DNA of 27,919 bases from the NCBI GenBank assembly GCA_023418255.1, contig JAEZZZ010000113.1, forward strand, positions 1-27,919, read 5' to 3'. This DNA comes from Bacteroidota bacterium. GTDB taxonomy: Bacteria > Bacteroidota > Bacteroidia > Bacteroidales > Dysgonomonadaceae. The position numbers were made by a program, and so were the translations under genes. Below the pieces are notes generated by a model that saw only the letters and a list, made by a program, of their open reading frames with translations, did not search any database and was not told the DNA's origin. This document shows, in pieces, positions 16,908 through 24,226 of the stretch (position 1 is the stretch's first letter; each line of letters begins with the position of its first letter).

Positions 16908-17716
16908 AAAACATTTTAGACATAGAGCAGGTAACATGCGGATATAAAAACGGCTTTCGAATTGAGAACATTCATTTTTCATTGCCGAAAAAGATTTTTG
17001 CAGGCATCATTGGCCCAAACGGCTCGGGCAAAACAACACTTTTTCGAGGCATTTCGGGCGATTTACCTCTGAAAAAAGGCAATATATATCTTGATGGACG
17101 AAATTTATCAATGCTCACTCTTCGCGAAAAAGCTCAGCAACTCTCATTTGTTACACAATTCATGGAACCTGTCACAATAACAGCCGAAGAGTTTGTGCTG
17201 ATGGGCAGATTGCCGTATCGAACACCATTCCAGTTTTTTTATAAAAAAGAGGATATTGAAATTGCACATCACTACATGCACCTGACAAATACGTATCGAT
17301 TGAGAAATCAATCAATGTCCGAGTTGAGCGGTGGCGAAAAGCAGATGGTTAGCATTGCTTCGGCATTGTCACAAAAACCACGTTTGCTTTTGTTAGATGA
17401 ACCAACTTCTCATCTCGACATTACTCATCAAGTGCAGTTTATGAATCTTCTTCAACGGCTAAATCACCAGTTTTCGCTCTCAGTAGTGATGATTGTTCAC
17501 GATTTGACGTTGGCAGGCGAATATTGCAACTACCTTGTATTACTGAAAGAGGGAAAAATATTTTGCGAAGGAGCACCCGACAAGGTGCTTACAGAAGAAA
17601 ACATTCGACAAGTATATAACACATCGGTGATTGTAAAAAAGAATCCTTTGTCAGGGAAACCGGTTGTTTTCCCTGTATCAGAAGAAGTATTGGAAAGACA
17701 AAATGGGAGGAAATGA
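16904..17716 (+). CDS. btuD: Corrinoid ABC transporter ATP-binding protein BtuD-like
   Basis: Nucleotide-binding subunit that drives BtuC. The 270-residue ATPase has all ABC motifs intact: Walker A GPNGSGKTT at 37-45, Q-loop Gln85 in VTQF, signature LSGGEKQ at 141-147, Walker B LLLLDEP at 161-167, D-loop SHLD, and the switch His in VMIVHD. This is the FepC/BtuD subgroup that pairs with FecCD permeases. The start overlaps the end of btuC by four bases, and its own stop overlaps the next gene. A C-terminal tail of about 40 residues follows the conserved core, as is common in this subgroup. Confidence 0.92.
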   Translation: MKNILDIEQVTCGYKNGFRIENIHFSLPKKIFAGIIGPNGSGKTTLFRGISGDLPLKKGNIYLDGRNLSMLTLREKAQQLSFVTQFMEPVTITAEEFVLMGRLPYRTPFQFFYKKEDIEIAHHYMHLTNTYRLRNQSMSELSGGEKQMVSIASALSQKPRLLLLDEPTSHLDITHQVQFMNLLQRLNHQFSLSVVMIVHDLTLAGEYCNYLVLLKEGKIFCEGAPDKVLTEENIRQVYNTSVIVKKNPLSGKPVVFPVSEEVLERQNGRK

Positions 17717-18291
17717 TGAAATTATTGATTGTACGACACGGTGAAACGGTTGAAAACCTACAACGTATTTGTCAGGGACAAAGCCACGGAACGCTTTCTG
17801 AAAAAGGAATTAAACAAGCGATAAGAATTGGAAACGCGCTGCAAAAAAGAGATATTGACATCTGCTACACAAGCGATTTAAAAAGAGCAACGCACACGAC
17901 GTCACACATTATGAAATATCATCCAAACACACCTGTCAAATATGAGAAAAGATTGCGCGAACGCTATTTCGGGAGTTTTCAAGGCGAACAATTTCCCCTT
18001 TCACTCGCGGAGTTTACTCCCCCGCGAGAAACGGAAACACCGGAAGCCATAGCCATTCGTTTAACCGATTTTCTTGCAGAAATAGAAAAAAAACATCAAA
18101 ACAAAACAGTTTTACTCGTGAGCCATGGTTTTACCATCCGTGTACTGATGTCTCTTTTAAAGCAACTTCCCATATCGAACTTAGAAACGTTGGACGAGAT
18201 AAAAAACACATCACTATCCATCGCACAAATGAAAGAAAACAGGTATGAAATTATATTGTTCAACGACACAACTCACCTGGAAGGAAATTAA
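17713..18291 (+). CDS. Histidine phosphatase family protein, CobC-like
   Basis: Branch-1 histidine phosphatase (phosphoglycerate-mutase fold) of 192 residues. The catalytic motif RHGET is at 8-12 (His9), and the second catalytic His is in LLVSHGFTIRVL near residue 138. LRERYFGSFQGE is the usual third element. It overlaps btuD by four bases; ATG codons at 17713 and 17716 are both possible. In a corrinoid operon the obvious role is dephosphorylation of alpha-ribazole phosphate or adenosylcobalamin 5'-phosphate. However, a second and more CobC-like paralogue lies at 23648-24226, so this one may act on another phosphoester. It ends the first corrinoid unit; no clear intrinsic terminator follows. 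Confidence 0.8.
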   Translation: MMKLLIVRHGETVENLQRICQGQSHGTLSEKGIKQAIRIGNALQKRDIDICYTSDLKRATHTTSHIMKYHPNTPVKYEKRLRERYFGSFQGEQFPLSLAEFTPPRETETPEAIAIRLTDFLAEIEKKHQNKTVLLVSHGFTIRVLMSLLKQLPISNLETLDEIKNTSLSIAQMKENRYEIILFNDTTHLEGN

Positions 18292-18403
18292 TTCTATTAT
18301 CAAAAACAGACCTCTACACGTCCAAATCTCATAAACATTTGCTCAGCTTGTCGTCAAGCTAAACGAAAAAGTCTGATTATTTCATCAAAACAAAGAAAAT
18401 AAC
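18292..18403 (+). other. Intergenic DNA before the riboswitch promoter
   Basis: A small perfect hairpin (AGCTTG 18345-18350 with CAAGCT 18355-18360, TCGT loop) is followed by AAACGAAAAA rather than a T-run, so it is not a convincing terminator. No gene or other signal is seen. Confidence 0.4.
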
Positions 18404-18411
18404 TACCTTTG
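18404..18411 (+). promoter_or_regulatory. Putative -7 promoter element of the btuB-cob operon
   Basis: TACCTTTG matches TAnnTTTG and ends five bases before the 5' strand of the riboswitch P1 helix, which puts the likely transcript start at the very edge of the aptamer. Confidence 0.6.
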
Positions 18412-18415
18412 CCAT

Positions 18416-18606
18416 CGCTTTCAGACATTATGGAATTTGGTAATTTGCTCACGCGAAAAAGCCAAAGCTGTACCCGCAGCCGTATGTTTCAGCCACGTTT
18501 TCTGACACTCTGCCACTGTTCTTTTTGTTTAGAATGGGAAGGCTTCGGAAAACGGAAACGAGCCGGAAGACCTGTCTCGAAAGCCACGAATATCAGACGC
18601 TTTCGG
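18416..18606 (+). promoter_or_regulatory. Cobalamin riboswitch (aptamer plus proposed expression platform)
   Basis: Class I-type adenosylcobalamin aptamer recognised from its conserved core: a GCTGTACCCGCAGC segment (18467-18480), GCCACTG (18512-18518), GGGAAGGC (18536-18543) and the B12 box AGCCGGAAGACCTG (18561-18574). The closing P1 helix is clear: GCTTTCAGACA (18417-18427) pairs with TGTCTCGAAAGC (18573-18584) with one bulged C. Downstream, GCTTTCG (18599-18605) is perfectly complementary to CGAAAGC (18578-18584), so the 3' side of P1 can form an alternative hairpin. That is a plausible ligand switch. No strong T-run follows this hairpin. It precedes btuB by about 150 bases and should repress btuB and the cob genes when cobalamin is plentiful. 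Confidence 0.9.
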
Positions 18607-18757
18607 GGAAAAAAGCATGGTATAAACAATACCTTTCCTTTCGTTTGACACAGAAGAAGCAGACCGTTTTCCTCTCGAAATAAATGTCAAATTCGTGCAA
18701 TCATAAATTATTTAACAATTTAATTTACAAAAATTAGAAAAAAGAAAAAAGAAAAAA

Positions 18758-20881
18758 ATGAACAAGAAGAACATTCTAGCTATTTTCGCCCTATTGGGCA
18801 TTTTTAATGTGGTAAACGGTCAAAAAAACACAGACAAGCCGGTCACATTGGATGAGGTAGTCGTAACAGCTTCACGTATGGGATTACCTGTAAAAAAATC
18901 ACCTCAAAAAGTTGAAATCATCAACAAGAGAAAAATAGAAACCATTCAAGCCGACAACGTCGCTGACCTTTTGAAGAAAACAGTCAATTTGGATATCATT
19001 CAATATCCGGGAGCATCGGCGGCAGTTGGAATGCGCGGCTTTGCCCCATCGGCGCACAACCGAAATTACACATTAGTGCTTATTGACGGCAAGCCCGCGG
19101 GTACAACTAATTTGACATCGCTGCCAACCGATTTTATTGAACGGATAGAGGTGGTAAAAGGGCCTTATTCAGTACTTTATGGTTCTGATGCGATGGGTGG
19201 CGTAATCAATATTATAACCAAAGAAGTTTCAGACAGTGGTGAGGCAACTATGCGCATCGGTGGTGGCAGCTTTGGGCAATTCAATTTTAGCGAATACGCG
19301 AACGTGCCTTTGACAGATAAACTAGGATTTGCATTGGGATTGTCACGCAAAGTGCAAACAAAAGATTATACAATCGGCTCAAAGAACATATTGAACGTTT
19401 CTGAAAAAGACAAGTTGATTCTCGACAAAAAATCGTATGGTGACGAAATGACCAATACGCAGTACAACATCAATCAATTAACCGGAAAAGTAAGGTACAA
19501 GTTTAACAATGCATGGGATGTCAATTTAATGCAAATGGTTGTTATATCCAACGATATCCAAACACCCGGAAACTATTGGCATTCCTATGGTTTGAGTTCA
19601 AAAGATTTTAGCCGCTTCAACACAATGCTTGATATACAAAGAGCGACAACAAACAACACTCTTCTTGTTTCGCCTTATTTTTCAAACTATTACGAAGACA
19701 ATTATAACGACAATACCGACAAGCGATTCGTAAACTCGAAAGAACACATTCAACAATATGGTGTTAAACTGAGCGACACGCACCGTTGGGGTGATTTTCA
19801 ACTTATCGGTGGGATCGATATTGACGCGCATAAAGTTTCATCGGAAAAATTTAGCGACAAGTTCACTGCCTCCGCCCCTTATCGGCCCAATCATTCGAGC
19901 CTAGCCTCTTCGGTATTTGCTCAAGGGGCATACCAACTAAACAATTTTTTTCTCAATGCCGGAGTTCGATACAGCTATACACACTTCACGCTTGAAGCAG
20001 ACGAATTTCTTAAAAACGAGAGAAATTCAACCGGTTACTCAAATCTAAATCCTTCGGTAGGATTAAAATACTTTATCGCGCCATTTTTGAATGTTCATGC
20101 AAGTTTTGGAAATGCATTTTATGTTCCCGACGCATACAAAACCGCGGGGGCTTACCAAGTGGGCAAAAAGAATTACAAAGGAAATCCCGATTTGAAACCG
20201 GAAACATCCACATCCTACGATGTGGGCGTCACTTTGATGAAAAACAATTGGCTGCATATTGATGCAACCTATTTTGACACATTCTATAAAAATAAGATTG
20301 TGACCGACAACGATATGAAAGCCCATCCAGACTATATAACCTACAAAAACTCTGATGAAGCGCGAATGAAAGGCTTAGAAGTTCTTTTATCCACCGATAT
20401 CATGAAAGTTTTTCAATCACCATACAGTTTGGAAATCTATGGCAGTTTTACGCACATTTTCAACAAAGACCTCAAACTGAAGAAAAGCGATAACTCTGTT
20501 GAGACAAAAGAGATGCTTTATGTTCGTAAGAACACCGGGAACTTTGGCATAACATTTGACAACAACAAAAGCATCAACATCAATCTCAACGCGCGCTATA
20601 TCGGGAACAGACTGGAAAATGACTGGATGGTGTGGGATAATCTTCGTCCGGATATTAAAGAAAGCGATTATTACGCAAAAGGGGGATACACTGCCTCTGA
20701 TAAAATTTTAGAACATCCGGCGCATATCGTATTCGATGCATCCGCGTATTACACCATCTGCAAACGTGCTCGCCTTGGTATCTCTGTGTCTAACCTCCTT
20801 GATGAAAATTTCACCGAGAAAGATGGATACAATATGCCGGGTCGAAGCATCATGGGATCGTTCAGTTACACATTTTTTTAA
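18758..20881 (+). CDS. btuB: TonB-dependent outer-membrane corrinoid receptor BtuB
   Basis: Imports cobalamin and related corrinoids across the outer membrane using TonB energy. The 707-residue precursor has a signal peptide (MNKKNILAIFALLGIFNVVN, then GQ), a TonB box (LDEVVVTASR at about 29-38), a plug with the motifs VGMRGF, VVKGPYSVLYGSDAMGGVIN, and a 22-strand-type barrel ending SFSYTFF with terminal Phe. It lacks the carboxypeptidase-like N-terminal domain of the SusC protein in this window. Assignment to corrinoids rests on the upstream cobalamin riboswitch and the downstream cob genes. The BtuG surface lipoprotein that often partners BtuB in gut Bacteroides is not adjacent here. Confidence 0.92.
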   Translation: MNKKNILAIFALLGIFNVVNGQKNTDKPVTLDEVVVTASRMGLPVKKSPQKVEIINKRKIETIQADNVADLLKKTVNLDIIQYPGASAAVGMRGFAPSAHNRNYTLVLIDGKPAGTTNLTSLPTDFIERIEVVKGPYSVLYGSDAMGGVINIITKEVSDSGEATMRIGGGSFGQFNFSEYANVPLTDKLGFALGLSRKVQTKDYTIGSKNILNVSEKDKLILDKKSYGDEMTNTQYNINQLTGKVRYKFNNAWDVNLMQMVVISNDIQTPGNYWHSYGLSSKDFSRFNTMLDIQRATTNNTLLVSPYFSNYYEDNYNDNTDKRFVNSKEHIQQYGVKLSDTHRWGDFQLIGGIDIDAHKVSSEKFSDKFTASAPYRPNHSSLASSVFAQGAYQLNNFFLNAGVRYSYTHFTLEADEFLKNERNSTGYSNLNPSVGLKYFIAPFLNVHASFGNAFYVPDAYKTAGAYQVGKKNYKGNPDLKPETSTSYDVGVTLMKNNWLHIDATYFDTFYKNKIVTDNDMKAHPDYITYKNSDEARMKGLEVLLSTDIMKVFQSPYSLEIYGSFTHIFNKDLKLKKSDNSVETKEMLYVRKNTGNFGITFDNNKSININLNARYIGNRLENDWMVWDNLRPDIKESDYYAKGGYTASDKILEHPAHIVFDASAYYTICKRARLGISVSNLLDENFTEKDGYNMPGRSIMGSFSYTFF

Positions 20882-20890
20882 CATAATTAG

Positions 20891-21301
20891 ATGAAAAAAA
20901 TTGTTTTCTCCTTTTTGTTGACATCCATTTTCGCAATTGGCTCACAAGCTCAAATGCAAACACAAGAACAAACAAAATTTGTTACTGTTGAGTTGAATTA
21001 TGGCGGCATTAAAACAAATGAGAGCATGCAAGTAAAATGGTATAAAGGCATGACAGCAATGACGGCACTGCAAAAATGTGCCACTATTGAATCTTATCCG
21101 GTAAAAGAGTATATTTTTGTAACAACCATCAATGGTGTAAGAACAAATAAAGGCATTAAAGCATGGTATTACACGGTAAACGGTGAAAGTATACATAAAT
21201 TGGCATTTCGATATTATGCCAAACCAAATGATACGATTCGCTGGATATACAAAGAAGATGTTTGCTCCGGAAAAATTGACAATAAGGAATGCGAAAAATA
21301 A
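20891..21301 (+). CDS. Small secreted DUF4430 protein, transcobalamin C-terminal-like
   Basis: A 136-residue exported protein with a Sec signal peptide (MKKIVFSFLLTSIFAIGSQA, then Q) and no lipobox, so it is probably periplasmic or released. The mature part reads as one DUF4430 domain, the fold of the transcobalamin/intrinsic-factor beta-domain. The fit rests on VTVELNYGG, the GMTAMTALQKCATIESYPV helix region, the AWYYTVNGE hairpin and NDTIRWIYKEDVC. Two Cys, in LQKC and in EDVC, could form a disulfide. It lies 9 bases after btuB and overlaps cobU by 13 bases, so it is co-expressed under the riboswitch. A role in binding corrinoid and passing it between BtuB and BtuF, or in scavenging it, is inference. 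Confidence 0.75.
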   Translation: MKKIVFSFLLTSIFAIGSQAQMQTQEQTKFVTVELNYGGIKTNESMQVKWYKGMTAMTALQKCATIESYPVKEYIFVTTINGVRTNKGIKAWYYTVNGESIHKLAFRYYAKPNDTIRWIYKEDVCSGKIDNKECEK

Positions 21302-21798
21302 TTTTCATAACCGGAGGGCAACGCTCCGGAAAAAGCAGATATGCGCAAGAGTTGGCGGAAAAGTTTTCCGCCACTCCTGTTTATCTTGCTACAGCGCGCC
21401 ACTGGGATGACGATTTTGAAGAACGCATTCGGCGGCATCAAGCCGACAGGGGCGACAAATGGACAACCATTGAAGAGGAAAAAACGCTTAGTCGCCTTCA
21501 TCTGTCAGGAAAAACTGTTTTGTTGGACTGCGTCACGTTGTGGCTCACCAATATCTTTTACGACAACAAATATAATCTGAGCACCTCGCTCGAAGAGGCA
21601 AAAAACGAATGGAACAGATTCATCGAACAAGATGTTACGCTTATCGTTGTGAGCAACGAAATAGGAATGAGCCTGCATGCCGAGGATGAATCTTCGCGCC
21701 ACTTTACGGACCTGCAAGGATGGATAAATCAATATATCGCACGCAGTGCTAACGAAGTCTATTTCATGGTATCGGGAATTCCGATGAGAACTAAGTAA
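21289..21798 (+). CDS. cobU: Adenosylcobinamide kinase / adenosylcobinamide-phosphate guanylyltransferase
   Basis: Bifunctional cytoplasmic enzyme that phosphorylates adenosylcobinamide and then transfers GMP to it, giving adenosylcobinamide-GDP. The 169-residue protein has the CobU P-loop GGQRSGKS (9-16) and the ATARHWDDDFEERIRRH segment, where His50 corresponds to the guanylylated His. It also has LDCVTLWLTN and the conserved SNEIGMSLHAEDESSRHFTD to VSGIP block at the C-terminus. It is slightly short but complete. The ATG at 21289 lies inside the preceding gene (13-base overlap), and it is the natural family start, so the two are translationally coupled. Confidence 0.94.
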   Translation: MRKIIFITGGQRSGKSRYAQELAEKFSATPVYLATARHWDDDFEERIRRHQADRGDKWTTIEEEKTLSRLHLSGKTVLLDCVTLWLTNIFYDNKYNLSTSLEEAKNEWNRFIEQDVTLIVVSNEIGMSLHAEDESSRHFTDLQGWINQYIARSANEVYFMVSGIPMRTK

Positions 21799-21837
21799 GA
21801 TAAAATCAAAAACAACAAATAAACCTGTTACACGACA

Positions 21838-22845
21838 ATGACAGAATTAGAAAAACAACTGCACCAAAAAATCAATAACCGCACCAAACCGGTTGGTTCG
21901 TTAGGAAAACTGGAAAAAATCGCGCTTCAAGTGGGAATGGTACAAAAAACGGTTTCTCCACAACTAAATCGCCCGTCCATCCTCGTTTTTGCTGCCGACC
22001 ATGGCATCACCGACGAGGGGGTAAGTTCGTGCCCAAAAGAAATTACATGGCAAATGGTGATGAATTTTGTGAACGGCGGTGCCGGCATTAATGTTTTCAC
22101 AAAACAGCACGGTATAGCGTTACGTGTGATTGACGCGGGGGTAGATTTCGATTTCCCAAAAGATGCCAATATTGTACATTGCAAACTCGCGCGCGGAACA
22201 GAAAATATGCTACACAAACCGGCCATGTCTATCGAACTGTGCCTCGAAGCGATGAAAAAAGGTGCTGAATTTGTAGGCGACGAACATAAAAAAGGGACCA
22301 ACATCATCGGATTTGGAGAAATGGGCATCGGAAACACTTCGCCGGCATCGCTCTTGTTGCATAAATTCACAGGCCTGCCTTTGGAAGAGTGTGTCGGACG
22401 AGGCGCAGGACATACCGACGAGGGCATGGCACACAAATTCATCATTTTAGAGAAAGTAGCAAAAAAACATAATCCTCAAACAGCATTAGAAATACTGGCA
22501 ACATTCGGTGGACTGGAAATTGCCATGATATGCGGTGCCGTGTTGGAAGCGAAAAAGCGCGATATGGTAATTCTTGCCGATGGGTTCATTGCCTGTTCGG
22601 CTTTTTTGGCGGCATACAAAATGCAACCTGACATCATTGACAACGTGATTTTTAGCCACTTGTCAAACGAAAAAGGGCATAAAGCAATGATTGAATACAT
22701 GAACGGCAATCCCGTATTGCATCTTGATTTACGCTTGGGTGAGGGCACCGGAGCGGCCATCGCATACCCCATCGTCCAATCGGCAGTGCTTTTTATGAAC
22801 GAGATGGCAAGCTTTGAAGAAGCAAAGGTGCATAGCGTAGAGTAA
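21838..22845 (+). CDS. cobT: Nicotinate-nucleotide:dimethylbenzimidazole phosphoribosyltransferase
   Basis: Makes alpha-ribazole phosphate from a lower-ligand base such as 5,6-dimethylbenzimidazole and nicotinate mononucleotide. The 335-residue protein carries the CobT motifs FAADHGITDEGVSSCP, FVNGGAGINVF, GFGEMGIGNTSPAS and GRGAGHTDEG. The catalytic Glu is probably Glu302 in LGEGTGAAIAYP. All are intact. It lies 39 bases after cobU, the largest gap among the cob genes of this unit, and 19 bases before cobS. The base actually used cannot be read from the sequence; no dimethylbenzimidazole-synthesis gene (bluB or bza) is present in the window. Confidence 0.95.
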   Translation: MTELEKQLHQKINNRTKPVGSLGKLEKIALQVGMVQKTVSPQLNRPSILVFAADHGITDEGVSSCPKEITWQMVMNFVNGGAGINVFTKQHGIALRVIDAGVDFDFPKDANIVHCKLARGTENMLHKPAMSIELCLEAMKKGAEFVGDEHKKGTNIIGFGEMGIGNTSPASLLLHKFTGLPLEECVGRGAGHTDEGMAHKFIILEKVAKKHNPQTALEILATFGGLEIAMICGAVLEAKKRDMVILADGFIACSAFLAAYKMQPDIIDNVIFSHLSNEKGHKAMIEYMNGNPVLHLDLRLGEGTGAAIAYPIVQSAVLFMNEMASFEEAKVHSVE

Positions 22846-22864
22846 ACATCAAAAAAACAATCGC

Positions 22865-23641
22865 ATGAAAAAACAAATCAGCCTTCTGCTTCACGCATTC
22901 CAATTTTATAGCCGCGTACCGGTTGGGAAAATTGACTATTCCGAAGAGCGCTTGACGCAATCCATCCGATATTTCCCGTTGGTCGGAATCGTAGTCGGTG
23001 GATTGGGCGGATTGGTTTTCATGCTGTTCAACTGGCTCGTCTCACCACAAATCGCAGCTGTGACGGCATTGGTGACCATGGTACTTGCCACCGGCGCGCT
23101 ACACGAAGATGGCTGGTCTGATTTTTTTGATGGATTTGGTGGTGGATACACCAAAGAGCGCATCCTTGAAATCATGAAAGATAGCCGTGTGGGCGCGTAT
23201 GGCGTCATTTCACTGATATTTCTATTTTTATCGAAATATGCCTTGCTTCAACATATCGACCTCCTATCCATAAGCTTGAATGCAACACACATTACTCTTG
23301 TAATGATAGCCGCTCACAGTTCGAGTCGTGCCGTAGTGGTAACACTGATGAAAACATCGGTATATGCTCGTGGCAACAGAAGTAAATCGTCACATTCCGG
23401 CAACCCAATAAGCACCACATCGTACATTGTAGCGTTAATTATCGGTATTGTTCCGTTGATATTCATCTCGGTACATATTGTGTTGGCTGTTTGCATCCTA
23501 TACGCCGCGATTTATATTCTTTTAAAAAATTATATCGAAAAGAAGATTGAAGGATATACGGGCGACATCTTGGGTGCTTTACAACAAGCATGTGAAGTGG
23601 CTTTTTATCTTATTTATTGCATTATTATTCCGTTTATTTAA
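22865..23641 (+). CDS. cobS: Adenosylcobinamide-GDP ribazoletransferase (cobalamin 5'-phosphate synthase)
   Basis: Inner-membrane enzyme that joins adenosylcobinamide-GDP to alpha-ribazole or its phosphate, closing the nucleotide loop. The 258-residue protein is strongly hydrophobic with several membrane segments. The conserved metal-binding motif of the family is HEDGWSDFFDGFGGG (80-94), with Asp82, Asp86 and Asp90-type spacing, followed by MKDSRVGAYGVI. The Trp and Phe residues inside the motif differ from the common HLDGLADTADA form, but the acidic residues are kept. It sits between cobT and cobC in the usual late-pathway order. Confidence 0.94.
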   Translation: MKKQISLLLHAFQFYSRVPVGKIDYSEERLTQSIRYFPLVGIVVGGLGGLVFMLFNWLVSPQIAAVTALVTMVLATGALHEDGWSDFFDGFGGGYTKERILEIMKDSRVGAYGVISLIFLFLSKYALLQHIDLLSISLNATHITLVMIAAHSSSRAVVVTLMKTSVYARGNRSKSSHSGNPISTTSYIVALIIGIVPLIFISVHIVLAVCILYAAIYILLKNYIEKKIEGYTGDILGALQQACEVAFYLIYCIIIPFI

Positions 23642-23647
23642 GCGAAA

Positions 23648-24226
23648 ATGCGTCTCTATTTAGTCAGACATACACGCGTGGATGTTCCCAAAGGGATTTG
23701 TTATGGACATGCCGATGTGGATGTCGTCGATACTTTTCATGAAGAGTTGGCGGCAATTCAATCGCGATTGCGGGGAATAACGTTTGACAAAACATATAGC
23801 AGTCCGCTAAAAAGATGCGTTTTGCTCGCAAACGAATTGTCAGAAAGCCATATTGTAGATGATCGGATAAAAGAGTACAACTTCGGGAAATGGGAATATA
23901 GCAAGTGGGATGACATATATGCTCAGGAGCATGGTAAAAAGTGGTTTGACGATTATCTAAACACACGTTGTCCCGAAGGAGAATCGTTTAGGATGTTGCT
24001 TCAACGGGTGCAACGCTTTATTGACGATTTACCACAGAATGATGGCAATATTCTCATTGTAACACACGCCGGCATTATACGTTCATTTCTGGTTTTGATA
24101 GAAAATTATTCCATCGACAAAGCGTTTGACACCGCCATAGCATACGGGCAAGTGGTAAAAATATCACATCTACGATCATCCAAGAACAACAAATATATTC
24201 ATCGCATAAACCCATCGCGGCAATGA
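23648..24226 (+). CDS. cobC: Alpha-ribazole phosphatase CobC
   Basis: Removes the phosphate from alpha-ribazole 5'-phosphate or adenosylcobalamin 5'-phosphate, completing the nucleotide loop. The 192-residue histidine phosphatase has catalytic RHT at 7-9 (His8) in the CobC-specific form LVRHTRVDVPKGICYGHADV. It also has the YSSPLKRCVLLA strand-helix, KEYNFGKWEY, and the second catalytic His in LIVTHAGIIRSF. It lies 6 bases after cobS and overlaps cbiP by four bases (ATGA). Of the two histidine phosphatases in the window this is the better CobC candidate. Confidence 0.9.
   Translation: MRLYLVRHTRVDVPKGICYGHADVDVVDTFHEELAAIQSRLRGITFDKTYSSPLKRCVLLANELSESHIVDDRIKEYNFGKWEYSKWDDIYAQEHGKKWFDDYLNTRCPEGESFRMLLQRVQRFIDDLPQNDGNILIVTHAGIIRSFLVLIENYSIDKAFDTAIAYGQVVKISHLRSSKNNKYIHRINPSRQ

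Noticed and set aside
18345..18360. Hairpin AGCTTG-TCGT-CAAGCT as a terminator of the first corrinoid unit.
   Set aside because: The stem is only six base pairs and is followed by A-rich, not T-rich, sequence.
18409..18648. Plus-strand open frame of 79 codons.
   Set aside because: It coincides with the cobalamin riboswitch, whose conserved RNA elements explain the sequence; its protein is arginine- and serine-rich without any family likeness.
21927..22445. Minus-strand 172-codon open frame.
   Set aside because: Antisense shadow of cobT; no signal of its own and a Cys/Ser/Pro-rich composition typical of reverse-strand reading.
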